From assembly GCF_011290685.1 (NCBI RefSeq), contig NZ_JAANYN010000002.1, forward strand, positions 124,001-188,000: a DNA stretch of 64,000 nt. The letters are read 5' to 3'. Both the position numbers and the translations under genes were made by a program. The notes below the pieces were generated by a model. It had not been told where the DNA came from and made no database searches. It saw nothing but the letters and a program-made list of their open reading frames with translations. Source of the stretch: Cyclobacterium plantarum. GTDB lineage: Bacteria > Bacteroidota > Bacteroidia > Cytophagales > Cyclobacteriaceae. Numbering within the stretch: position 1 is the stretch's first letter; each line of letters opens with the position of its first letter. This document shows positions 26,138-33,974 of the stretch, piece after piece.

Positions 26138-27773
26138 AAAGAAGAAAAGCATACAGGTTTTCATGAGCAAAGTCTTTTGCATGGCTACCGGAATGGTGTT
26201 CTCTATGGTATGTCCACTGCTAGCCCAGGAGGAACGTGCCACGCCAAAGGAGGATATTTCCGTGCAGCTATCCAATAGGGTTTTATTAACAGAAGAACAG
26301 CTTTGGATGGACATCAAGGTATTGGCACAAAATGAGCCCAGTCCTTCAAAAGTAATCTACATGGAACTGTTGGACAGGGAGGGAGTACCTGTCATTCAGG
26401 AAATGGCCAATTTAAATGCAGGAAGAAACCAGGCATATCTGGAAATTCCTTCCACCATAGATTCAGACCATTACCTGCTCAGGGTGTATACCAGGATCAG
26501 CCCTTATACTTCGGGAAGTAAAGGTGTATTTCAGGATATCATTACCATTATCAACCCCGAAAAACCGCCAACAATCAGCAAAAAACCCCGGACTGGTACC
26601 AATAAAGAATTGGAAAACCCAGCCTTTACCGGAAGTACCGAAAACAGTTCTTCGGAACAGGTCAAACTCACCTTACCCAAAGCCCCATGGCTCTCGGTTG
26701 TCATTCGGAAGGCAAATCCATCCCTACAACCGGAAATAGCGCTGGATTTCGACAAAATGTATGGAAAGATTAACTCAAATACGCCGCTAATACCTGAGCT
26801 TTTCGGTCCTATCATCAAAGGAAGGGTTCTGGACAATACCGTGGATCCGGAAGGCTTCTATTACCTTACGGCTCATGGCAAACAATTTCATCTTTTTATC
26901 AGCAGACCGGACAGTACCGGTACCTGCTATTTTGAAACAGGTAATTTCAATCATTACGAGTATGTAGTGGTCCAGGCCTCAGACCCTGAACAGGAAGTAA
27001 ACTTTATCCTGGATTCCCCTTTTTGGGAAGCCAGACCAGGTAAAAACTTCCACTTGCCTGATTTGGTAATGGTACCGGAGGATAGGGAATTCCTGGAAGA
27101 ACGCTTACTGGCAAGGGCCAGCCATCAGTATTACCTGGCACCCGAAAACCTGGCGGAAGATTCCATCCCCTTTCAGTTCATTACGGATTTCAACTACCTT
27201 TTGGACGATTACAACCGTTTTGATGACATGGCCACTGTCATCAGGGAATATGTACCCACGGTGCTGGTAAGGAGCCAGGACAGGAAGACCATCTTCAAAA
27301 ACTTCAATATCCCCTACAATGAGGTATTCCAGGAAAACCCTTTGCTATTGATAGATGGCATGCCTGTTTTTGGAAGTGATGATTTTGCCAAATTCAATCC
27401 CAAAAATATCCGCAAAATGGATATCATCAACAGAAATTTTTACATCAAGGACCACAGCTTCAATGGTTTGGTGAGCCTGAGTTCCTTTGAAAATGATTTT
27501 GGACGTTTTGATTTACCTGAGAAGGCATTGTTTATCGAATACAGGGGGCTACAACACCCGAAAAGGTTCACAAATAAAATCAATAACACAGAAAAACGGT
27601 CTCATTTTCCGGATTTCCGAAACATCCTTTACCAGGGTACCTCCAGTGAAGCCGGACAGGAGCTGTACTTTAGCCCATCCCTGCTCCAGGGCCCATTTAT
27701 CATGAGCATTCATTATCGGGATAGCCTGAATAACAACTGGGAAAATGAAAATTACCTGATCGATTTGGAATAA
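26130..27773 (+). CDS. Exported macroglobulin-like/plug-like protein of the TonB unit
   Basis: A 547-residue protein with an N-terminal signal (hydrophobic about 13-30, then LAQ). Residues about 43-140 read like a macroglobulin MG2-type beta-sandwich (VIYMELLDREGVPVIQE, then LRVYTRIS). Residues about 385-460 resemble an isolated TonB plug (NPLLLIDGMPVFG, then MDIINRNFYI and FNGLVSLSS), without any barrel after it. Such proteins are seen near TonB receptors in Bacteroidota. It is the last gene of the four-gene unit and overlaps the DUF4249 gene by eight bases. It may bridge ligand binding on the receptor; function not established. Confidence 0.78.
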   Translation: MNKKKKSIQVFMSKVFCMATGMVFSMVCPLLAQEERATPKEDISVQLSNRVLLTEEQLWMDIKVLAQNEPSPSKVIYMELLDREGVPVIQEMANLNAGRNQAYLEIPSTIDSDHYLLRVYTRISPYTSGSKGVFQDIITIINPEKPPTISKKPRTGTNKELENPAFTGSTENSSSEQVKLTLPKAPWLSVVIRKANPSLQPEIALDFDKMYGKINSNTPLIPELFGPIIKGRVLDNTVDPEGFYYLTAHGKQFHLFISRPDSTGTCYFETGNFNHYEYVVVQASDPEQEVNFILDSPFWEARPGKNFHLPDLVMVPEDREFLEERLLARASHQYYLAPENLAEDSIPFQFITDFNYLLDDYNRFDDMATVIREYVPTVLVRSQDRKTIFKNFNIPYNEVFQENPLLLIDGMPVFGSDDFAKFNPKNIRKMDIINRNFYIKDHSFNGLVSLSSFENDFGRFDLPEKALFIEYRGLQHPKRFTNKINNTEKRSHFPDFRNILYQGTSSEAGQELYFSPSLLQGPFIMSIHYRDSLNNNWENENYLIDLE

Positions 27774-27853
27774 TACCCAGCTGTGGTGATAAAAATCACA
27801 GGTTCGGTATTTAAAAAGCTGCATTTTTATGGTATCAAATAAATAAAAATACC

Positions 27854-28501
27854 ATGAACGAAGAAGATATAATGACCATGCCCAGGATCGGCGATCAGGC
27901 TCCGGATTTTGAAGCCATGACCACTACCGGTCCCATGAAGTTTTCAGAATACATCAAAGACAGCTGGACCATACTGTTCTCCCACCCGGCTGATTTCACG
28001 CCCGTTTGCACCACAGAAATGAGTGGATTTGCCCTGGAACAAAATTTCTTTGATGAGAAGAAAACCAAGTTGGTGGGATTGAGTATCGATTCTATCCATT
28101 CCCACATCGCCTGGGTCAATAATGTCAAAAAGAACACAGGTGTCTTGTTTGAGTTTCCCATCATCGCAGACATTGACATGAAAGTATCCAAAAAATACGG
28201 CATGCTACAGCCGGGCGAAAGTGAGACCGCTGCTGTTCGGGCTGTGTTTTTCATCGACCCTAACGGGAAAATAAGATTGATCATGTACTATCCTTTGAAT
28301 GTAGGAAGGAATATGGATGAAATTAAAAGGTCGCTTGTGGCTTTACAAACGGCTGACAAATACAAAGTAGCCATGCCTCTGGATTGGCGGGAAGGAGATA
28401 AAGTCATTGTTCCCCCGCCAAAAACAGTAGCTGAAATGCAGGAACGTGAAAGCAGTGATTTGGAAATGGTAGATTTCTACCTGGCCAAAAAAAGCATTTA
28501 A
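27854..28501 (+). CDS. 1-Cys peroxiredoxin (Prx6/AhpC-TSA type)
   Basis: A 215-residue cytoplasmic peroxidase. The active-site block HPADFTPVCTTEM places the peroxidatic Cys at 52; no other cysteine occurs, so the resolving thiol must come from a partner. The C-terminal region with MPLDWREGDKVIVPPP (about 175-190) is the Prx6-group extension. It would reduce peroxides or lipid hydroperoxides. The gene follows the TonB unit after 80 bases but ends with its own terminator and is probably separate. A start at Met9 would drop a few residues, but the first ATG is acceptable. Confidence 0.93.
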   Translation: MNEEDIMTMPRIGDQAPDFEAMTTTGPMKFSEYIKDSWTILFSHPADFTPVCTTEMSGFALEQNFFDEKKTKLVGLSIDSIHSHIAWVNNVKKNTGVLFEFPIIADIDMKVSKKYGMLQPGESETAAVRAVFFIDPNGKIRLIMYYPLNVGRNMDEIKRSLVALQTADKYKVAMPLDWREGDKVIVPPPKTVAEMQERESSDLEMVDFYLAKKSI

Positions 28502-28520
28502 AATCGATCAGCCATAAAAT

Positions 28521-28556
28521 AAACAGGCAGGCCTGAAAAATGGCTTGCCTGTTTAA
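28521..28556 (+). terminator. Intrinsic terminator after the 1-Cys peroxiredoxin
   Basis: AAACAGGCAGGCC (28521-28533) pairs with 28542-28554 through 13 positions with one G-T wobble around an eight-base AT-rich loop. T/A-rich sequence follows. A-runs on the left allow two-way action. Confidence 0.7.
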
Positions 28557-28672
28557 TTAAAAATGCCCTTGTTTTCCAAAAGAAATTCAGCTACAAATTG
28601 ATTCACTTATATAAGGGTTGCAAACCCTGATTATCTAGATCCGACATGGCAAATGTCGAATAGCACGATTTT

Positions 28673-29071
28673 TTACCAGGACAAAATCTTTAAATCAGGC
28701 AAATACTTAAAATGGATATCCCGGGTGACTAATGGTAAATTGTGTTCTTGCGCAATAGCCGCTATCCAAATATCATTTTCAGGTATTGGTGTACCTTTAA
28801 TTTTTAAATACGCTTTTAACCGGCTATAAATTAAAGCGGTCCGTTCTCCAGCATTTAAAACCATCGCAATTTTCAAAAATGTTTTAATCTGATCATAATG
28901 AAAAGCCTTTCGACCAGAACATTCTCCTAAATACAACTCCCCTAATGCAAAAACGGGGAGGTAAACCGTTTTAGAATTACTGATTCCATCAGCTACACTC
29001 CGCTGCCCTTTTAGTAAATCAATACCGATATTTGTATCGAGCAAGCAGGGATCATTTCCAGTCTTCATCAT
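28673..29071 (-). CDS. PIN-domain toxin (VapC-like)
   Basis: A 132-residue PIN-fold ribonuclease. The acidic active-site set is visible: Asp in LLDTNIGIDLL near the N-terminus, Glu in LGELYLGE, Asp in PENDIWIAAIA, and the final TRD with Asp. VapC-type toxins cut specific tRNA or rRNA sites when the antitoxin is lost. The longest frame begins with GTG at 29083; I prefer the ATG at 29071 (a second ATG follows at once). It overlaps the antitoxin by 20 bases, typical of translational coupling. Confidence 0.88.
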   Translation of the reverse strand: MMKTGNDPCLLDTNIGIDLLKGQRSVADGISNSKTVYLPVFALGELYLGECSGRKAFHYDQIKTFLKIAMVLNAGERTALIYSRLKAYLKIKGTPIPENDIWIAAIAQEHNLPLVTRDIHFKYLPDLKILSW

Positions 29072-29279
29072 GGATTTTTTCACAACAGGATTTTATTGTT
29101 TTCTCCATTTCTTCCCCTTCTTCTTTGGTCAAAACCCCTAAAAGATCATAAACAGATGGCTTCTGGACTTCTTTCTGCTTTTCCTTTTTCAATAAAGATT
29201 CCAGCTTACCAATGATCTTTTCATCACTAACCGATAACAGATCCTGTATAAAATTTAGTTTTCTGGTAGATACGTCCAT
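29052..29279 (-). CDS. Antitoxin of the PIN-domain toxin
   Basis: A 75-residue, highly charged, mainly helical protein directly upstream of and overlapping the PIN toxin. The pattern MDVSTRKLNFIQDLLSVSDE followed by a KLESLLKKEK helix is common in small Bacteroidota antitoxins paired with PIN or RelE-type toxins. The C-terminal half (PSVYDLLGVLTKEEGEEMEK) would wrap the toxin. No certain DNA-binding fold is identified. Identity rests on size, order and overlap. Confidence 0.78.
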   Translation of the reverse strand: MDVSTRKLNFIQDLLSVSDEKIIGKLESLLKKEKQKEVQKPSVYDLLGVLTKEEGEEMEKTIKSCCEKIHDEDWK

Positions 29280-29434
29280 TCTTTTTACGGATTTATTCTA
29301 ATGATGTAAATATAACATTTTTATGGTTATACTTAGTTTCCTTAATTCGTTCCCTCCTACCAGAGGAATCCCAGCCATCCGGACAATGAGTGCTGGCCAG
29401 GCTCAGGCAATTCCGGCTACAAATACTAACGGTT

Positions 29435-30508
29435 TTACTTTTCCCCAAGCATACCCAGGTCAAAATCCACACGTCGCGCCTTCCTTTTATCATACAATTC
29501 ATCAAAAACCTCTTTTCTCAATGCGCTATCCCCGGATTTTTTGTGCCATAGCTCCTCCCCTGCCAGGACAATGCCTGCCTCATGGAAATCCAGCAACTGG
29601 TCATAGGGCCCTCTGCTTCCCATCAGCTTGACCAGAATGGGTGCCATCTCTATCATGACAAACAAAAAAATTATCATCCAGTTGGCCCAATAAATGGCCG
29701 TATTTTTCAAAGTCAAATCCCTGAAAGCCTGTAACCGGGCTGCCAAACCATCATACGCATCCAGGGAGACCATCTGGTTTTGAAATTCCTGTTCCTTCAA
29801 TACATTGATTTTCCTGATTTCCGCTTCCAGATCCTCAATCCTGCCCTCATTCAGCTTCTGGGTATATTGGTAATCCTGCTCTGCCTGATCCAGTTGCTCT
29901 TCTTTCTTCTCAGCATTGATACCTATGCCAGCAAGCCCCGTGGTCCCATCCGTTTTTACGCCAAATCTTTCCTGATCATACTCCACCTGCTTCTGGTTCC
30001 GGAAATCCTCCTTGGCGGCAATCCCAGCCCTGAGGCTTTCAATCTTACTTTCCAGGTCATTGATTTCCGGATACCCTGCTGCTATTTTTTCCCTACTATT
30101 TTCGATTGTAGCCAGACGCTGTTCATCCAGTTCTCTGTTGATTTCCTTTTCAAAAATCCGTAACTCCAATGGTTTGGCAATAACCAGCGCGATCAACAAA
30201 GCCAAAACCAATCGGGGAAGGGCTTGTTTGAATTCCGGAAAAAATTGATCCTGCTTTTTTAGGGTTGAAACAATATACCGATCCAAATTAAAAATCATCA
30301 AAGCCCAGATCAAAGCAATTCCCAAAATCACCCAAAACGATGAAAAAACGGTAGACAAGGCATAACTTACAGACAGGCCTGCAAAAATAGCCGTAAATAG
30401 CACAGTTGCCCCAATTCCTATGAACCTGTTTGTACTTGCAGGACACCTCCGGACCAATGGCAGGTAAGCACCAGAACAAAAAATCAGGAATTTTTCGAAA
30501 TTATTCAT
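29435..30508 (-). CDS. DUF4407 membrane protein
   Basis: A 357-residue inner-membrane protein. Four membrane helices are seen: two near the N-terminus (about 27-75), one around residues 101-115, and one around 275-295. The part between helices 3 and 4 (about 120-265) is a long charged coiled coil. FNLDRYIVSTLKK and KPLELRIFEKEIN are DUF4407 marks. The function is unknown. It is monocistronic, with the toxin-antitoxin pair 156 bases downstream. Confidence 0.85.
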   Translation of the reverse strand: MNNFEKFLIFCSGAYLPLVRRCPASTNRFIGIGATVLFTAIFAGLSVSYALSTVFSSFWVILGIALIWALMIFNLDRYIVSTLKKQDQFFPEFKQALPRLVLALLIALVIAKPLELRIFEKEINRELDEQRLATIENSREKIAAGYPEINDLESKIESLRAGIAAKEDFRNQKQVEYDQERFGVKTDGTTGLAGIGINAEKKEEQLDQAEQDYQYTQKLNEGRIEDLEAEIRKINVLKEQEFQNQMVSLDAYDGLAARLQAFRDLTLKNTAIYWANWMIIFLFVMIEMAPILVKLMGSRGPYDQLLDFHEAGIVLAGEELWHKKSGDSALRKEVFDELYDKRKARRVDFDLGMLGEK

Positions 30509-30830
30509 GAATAGATTAATGTTTAGCGGAATTCATTTCAAAACGCATACCATGCCTGCTTGTGTATAGATGTGAGAAAAACAATTGTCATTCAAAAAAG
30601 GATTAAAACCATAACGTATTAAAAATCAAATTATTACAATTATCTTTTCTGATAAATGACTGGGATTACAGGATTGAATCATGCTATGGATGGCAGATTT
30701 TAATCCCCAAATCGATTCAAAACTCAGTTCTGTCCGCTTTTTGTGTTCGATTTTGAGACGGTACATGTTGCTATCTGGTTTTAATATTCAAATTATTATA
30801 GTAGTTTAGACCTGCATTATAAACCAAGCC
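30509..30830. other. 322-base divergent intergenic region
   Basis: It lies between the DUF4407 and SGNH genes and is AT-rich with no convincing open frame. TAGTTTAG at about 30802-30809 is one mismatch from the -7 box and could serve the SGNH gene. Confidence 0.5.
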
Positions 30831-31478
30831 ATGAAAAATTTCTTCTATCTATTCCTATTGTATTTTATTAGCAACTCTCTGGCATTTGCCCAGGACCCTA
30901 CCCGGTTTTCTGATCAGGTAAGCCAAATTTCCAAAGATTATCCGGTTTCTGATTACCAATCTTCAGTAGTTTTTACCGGTAGCTCCACTATCCGGATGTG
31001 GAAAAGTTTGCAGCAGGATTTTCCGGGAGAAAGAATTGTAAATGCTGGTTTTGGGGGATCTCAGGCAAGTGACTTGCTGCATTATCTGGATGAGCTTGTA
31101 CTGGATTACAAACCGGAAAAGGTATTTATATATGAGGGAGATAACGACATATCTGCAGGTAAGTCCACAGAAGAAATCATCACTACTTATAACCTGATCG
31201 TAGAACAAATTGAAAATGAGTCGCCAAATACCGAAATCGTCCTGATCAGCGCCAAGCCCAGCGTGGCCAGGTGGAATCTGGCTGATGAATACATTGCCCT
31301 GAATGCAGCCATGAAAAAGTATGCCCGTGGAAAGAAAAAAGTAAAGTATGCTGATCTGTGGAAGCCGATGTTAAATTCAGAAAAGAAACCAATGGAAGAT
31401 ATTTTTTTAAAGGACAACCTGCACATGAACGAGAAGGGATATGCCATCTGGGCCGAAACCATCGGCAAGTTTTTGTAA
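30831..31478 (+). CDS. Secreted SGNH/GDSL-type hydrolase
   Basis: A 215-residue esterase or lipase-like enzyme with a Sec signal (to about residue 20, LAFAQ). The nucleophile block is VVFTGSSTIRMW (about 44-55), block II is NAGFGGSQASDL, block III is IYEGDNDIS, and the catalytic Asp-His pair is KDNLHMNEKGYAIW near the C-terminus. These make an intact SGNH fold in the group that includes PAF-acetylhydrolase-like and carbohydrate esterase proteins. The substrate is unknown. It stands alone before a repeat-rich kilobase. Confidence 0.88.
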   Translation: MKNFFYLFLLYFISNSLAFAQDPTRFSDQVSQISKDYPVSDYQSSVVFTGSSTIRMWKSLQQDFPGERIVNAGFGGSQASDLLHYLDELVLDYKPEKVFIYEGDNDISAGKSTEEIITTYNLIVEQIENESPNTEIVLISAKPSVARWNLADEYIALNAAMKKYARGKKKVKYADLWKPMLNSEKKPMEDIFLKDNLHMNEKGYAIWAETIGKFL

Positions 31479-31560
31479 TTCAACCCTGAATCCGGTTTAA
31501 GCATATGCTTAAACCCGGCTACATCCTCGCTGCACATTCCTCTCGTCATCGCGATGGTCC

Positions 31561-31590
31561 CTGAGCGGAGCCGGACTTCGACAGGCTCAG
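31561..31590. repeat. Short hairpin repeat (CTGAGC...GCTCAG)
   Basis: CTGAGC (31561-31566) and GCTCAG (31585-31590) flank a GC-rich 18-base centre containing TTCGACAG. This closely resembles small interspersed intergenic repeats common in Bacteroidota and other genomes. The dispersal cannot be seen from one window. Confidence 0.5.
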
Positions 31591-31789
31591 CCTAAAAAGG
31601 GAGCGATCCGAACTGGAGCGGGAACATAAGAAAATCGAAAAAAGGACAGAAAGATCGGATATGCGTACACGGATAACTACAGACTTCCGCATGCGCCCGG
31701 CATTTTAACGAGATTCGATTATGTTCAGGTTGGCACCCTGCCGAAGACGTGTTTGTTAACTAGCTGAAAATCAACACGATAAAAACCCA

Positions 31790-32230
31790 CATCGTCATCC
31801 CCATTTCTGCGTTTTTTAAAATGTTAGGTCTACCGATGACGTATTAAATTCCGATTTTATAGAGGAAAACCACCGAAAAAATTAATAGAAATCGAAGATT
31901 CATATTTATATACGCAAAGAGCATAGGCCCGACAAAAAACCGGGGGTGCGGCAGGTTTGCGGGGGGAAGGATTTTTTTGTCTTGATTTCCTGCCTGCCGG
32001 CAGACAGGTTTGGTTCTTTTGCATCAGGGCAAAAGAACAGATAATTAAAGGAATAATAGTTGCTTTCGAGGCATAATCCTGGTACCACGAACACCTCTAT
32101 ATTGCAAAAAACCCATCCTCATCCCGTTTTTTGCGTATAAGAAAAGGTAATTCTCGTGGTGACGACATCCACCGTCATCGCAATATCCGTGTTTATAAAA
32201 TATTAGGTCTCGGGATGAGGATTTTAATAT
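31790..32230. repeat. Two degenerate direct repeats of about 60 bases
   Basis: Copy one (about 31790-31850) and copy two (about 32170-32230) share CGTCATC near the left, TTAGGTCT in the middle and GATGA near the right, in the same order and spacing. In copy one CGTCATC (31793-31799) and GATGACG (31835-31841) form an inverted pair. Related long-range inverted pairs are ATCCTCATCCCG (32115-32126) with CGGGATGAGGAT (32211-32222), and GTTAGGTCTACC (31823-31834) with 32238-32249. Confidence 0.6.
31989..32038. repeat. Composite palindromic element
   Basis: A 20-base near-palindrome at 31989-32008 (CCTGCCTGCC against GGCAGACAGG, one mismatch) is followed by a perfect 10-bp hairpin, GTTCTTTTGC (32013-32022) with GCAAAAGAAC (32029-32038) around ATCAGG. 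From memory the second motif is a frequent dispersed repeat in Bacteroidota genomes; here it is directly joined to a first one. Confidence 0.6.
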
Positions 32231-32292
32231 AAAAGTAGGTAGACCTAACCTTATTTATCATCCTCAAATCCACTTTCAACTGCAAAAAACAA

Positions 32293-32322
32293 TTGGACTT
32301 TGATTTTGTATCCTTAACTTTG
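32293..32322 (+). promoter_or_regulatory. Porin promoter, TTG-N19-TAACTTTG
   Basis: TTG at 32293-32295 and TAACTTTG at 32315-32322 are 19 bases apart, an ideal Bacteroidota -33/-7 pair. The porin ATG is 135 bases further on, so a long leader would be transcribed. Confidence 0.6.
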
Positions 32323-32457
32323 TAGGAAATTTAACAATTAGGTAATATTAAATTAATATATGCTTAATCTTAAAGCCCCCTGCACTATCTGTGACTTTGT
32401 ACATCAGTACCTGAAAAACCAGCCGATTAGCCTTTCAGGAATTAATATTCGGCTGGC

Positions 32458-33657
32458 ATGAGTTATAAAATTTTACTGTTTTTTTTTGTGGGACTTCCCC
32501 ATTTTGCATTTGCTATTCAAGGAGAAAACGACTCTATCCCTCAACAAGGAATAAGCTATGGTTCCAGGGGATTTCAATTTTCTTCCTCCGATGGGAAATA
32601 CCAGCTAAATTTTGGAGGAAGGCTTCAGTTTCGTTTTGCTACCCCCAGTGACCAGGACCCCATCACCTTTGACGATTTTTTTGAACAAAAACAAAACCTG
32701 TTTAAGATAAATCGGGCCAGACTAAAGGTTGGGGGGCATGCCTACCAGCCCTGGTTAAAATATTATTTTGAATATGAACTGGGAGCTTCGAGGTTACTGG
32801 ATTTCCGGGTGATGGTGGAAAAATGGCCCTTGTTGAATTTTAAAATAGGGCAATGGAAATCAGAATATTCCAGGGAAAGGGTGATTTCGAGTGGTAACCA
32901 GCAAATGATGGAGCGGTCCATTATCAATAGACCATTTACACTGGACAGGCAACAGGGTGCCAGTATATATGGCAGATGGGATGGAGGCGGTTTGGCTGAT
33001 TTTAATTATAACCTGATGGTACTGACGGGGGCCGGAATCGGAGCCAGAAACAATGATGACGAAAAATTAATGTATTCAGGGCGGTTGCAGTGGAATATCC
33101 TTGGAGAGGGGGTAAAGATGTCTGGATCTGCCTTAACTTTTTATAAAACCCCGGTCGCATCGCTTGCCTGGGCGGGAGCGACCAATACCAGCCAGTATAC
33201 CAGGTATTCTTCTCAGGGAGGTGGGCAGCTAGTGGGTTTTGAAGAAAATACTCCTGGTCGCTATAAAATGGACCAATACCTGCTGGAAAGTACGTTTAAA
33301 TATAAAAATTTTAGTTGGCACAGTGAATTTCACCGTAAAAATATCCTTGACAAGCAACTGCAGGAATTGACAAAATTGCATGGCTGGTTTGTTCAGGGCG
33401 GTTTTATTCTGAATCCTCAGGCGATTGTTAAGAAGAAGCCCCTGTTCGAATTGGCTTCCCGATATGCCTTTTATCAGCCAAACCGCGCACTTCAAATGAA
33501 CAATGAGGAGGAAATTTCATTGGCTTTCAACTGTTTCTTCAGCGGCCACCAAAACAAACTAACTGCCGACATTACACATTTTGATTTTGAGGAAAAATCC
33601 GTAAACCGTGAAGCGAGCGGCTGGCGGTTCAGGATACAGTATGATTTTTCATTTTAA
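32458..33657 (+). CDS. OprP/OprO-like outer-membrane porin
   Basis: A 399-residue beta-barrel protein with a signal peptide (hydrophobic about 5-19, ending FAI). The phosphate-selective porin family pattern is seen in LNFGGRLQFRF near the N-terminus, INRARLKVGGHAYQPWLKYYFEYELG (split over about residues 80-105), KIGQWKSEYSRER and a terminal aromatic residue (YDFSF) needed for barrel assembly. In relatives the channel passes phosphate or polyphosphate, but many Bacteroidota members have other anions or unknown substrates. No phosphate genes are nearby. It has its own promoter; the riboswitch for metZ follows. Confidence 0.85.
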   Translation: MSYKILLFFFVGLPHFAFAIQGENDSIPQQGISYGSRGFQFSSSDGKYQLNFGGRLQFRFATPSDQDPITFDDFFEQKQNLFKINRARLKVGGHAYQPWLKYYFEYELGASRLLDFRVMVEKWPLLNFKIGQWKSEYSRERVISSGNQQMMERSIINRPFTLDRQQGASIYGRWDGGGLADFNYNLMVLTGAGIGARNNDDEKLMYSGRLQWNILGEGVKMSGSALTFYKTPVASLAWAGATNTSQYTRYSSQGGGQLVGFEENTPGRYKMDQYLLESTFKYKNFSWHSEFHRKNILDKQLQELTKLHGWFVQGGFILNPQAIVKKKPLFELASRYAFYQPNRALQMNNEEEISLAFNCFFSGHQNKLTADITHFDFEEKSVNREASGWRFRIQYDFSF

Positions 33658-33727
33658 CTGCCTAAAACCACTTCCGGATTTGGATAAAAGGCCGGCAGTC
33701 TGTTTATTTGCATAAATTTCAGGTGAC

Positions 33728-33830
33728 TGATTTATAAAGAAGAGGTGAGAGAACAGGCTCAGCGAACCTCTGGCAACCTTCCGGGAACAGGAAAGGTGCC
33801 AATACCTGCCCATTAGGGACCGATAAATTA
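33728..33830 (+). promoter_or_regulatory. SAM-I-type (S-box) riboswitch upstream of metZ
   Basis: The segment has the conserved S-box features in order: AGAGGTGAGAGAACAGGCTC, GCGAACCTCTGGCAACC, a GGGAACAGGAA hairpin part, then AAGGTGCCAATACCTGCCC. The closing P1 helix can be drawn between 33728-33735 and 33823-33830 (eight pairs, one G-T). SAM binding would repress the methionine gene that follows. There is no downstream terminator hairpin with a T-run, so control is more likely at translation. Confidence 0.85.
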
Positions 33831-33836
33831 GGCTTT

Positions 33837-33974
33837 ATGACACAATATTCATTATTTCAACTTCCCCTTAGTTTTTCCAATCCGAACAGCTTAATCTCCC
33901 GGCAGGTGTTTACCCATGACCGGCAGGGATTTGTTATATCTTGTAATCCAGAAAATACAATTCATGTCAGATAA
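33837..33974 (+). CDS. 45-codon upstream ORF between riboswitch and metZ
   Basis: An ATG at 33837, six bases after the riboswitch P1 helix, opens 45 codons ending in TAA at 33972-33974, overlapping the metZ start by 11 bases in another frame. The peptide (beginning MTQYSLFQLPL) has no recognised domain. Its stop just past the metZ ATG would allow translational coupling, with the riboswitch controlling the first start. It could equally be chance; it is too short to judge by coding statistics. Confidence 0.35.
   Translation: MTQYSLFQLPLSFSNPNSLISRQVFTHDRQGFVISCNPENTIHVR

Larger units (their letters stand above)
31479..32457. other. 979-base gene-free region packed with repeats
   Basis: No convincing protein or RNA gene. 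It contains at least five repeat structures, listed separately: a CTGAGC/GCTCAG hairpin, a CCTGCCTGCC-type palindrome, a GTTCTTTTGC hairpin, a pair of 60-base direct repeats and long-range inverted repeats, plus a promoter for the porin at its right end. It looks like a landing site for small non-coding elements. Confidence 0.6.
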
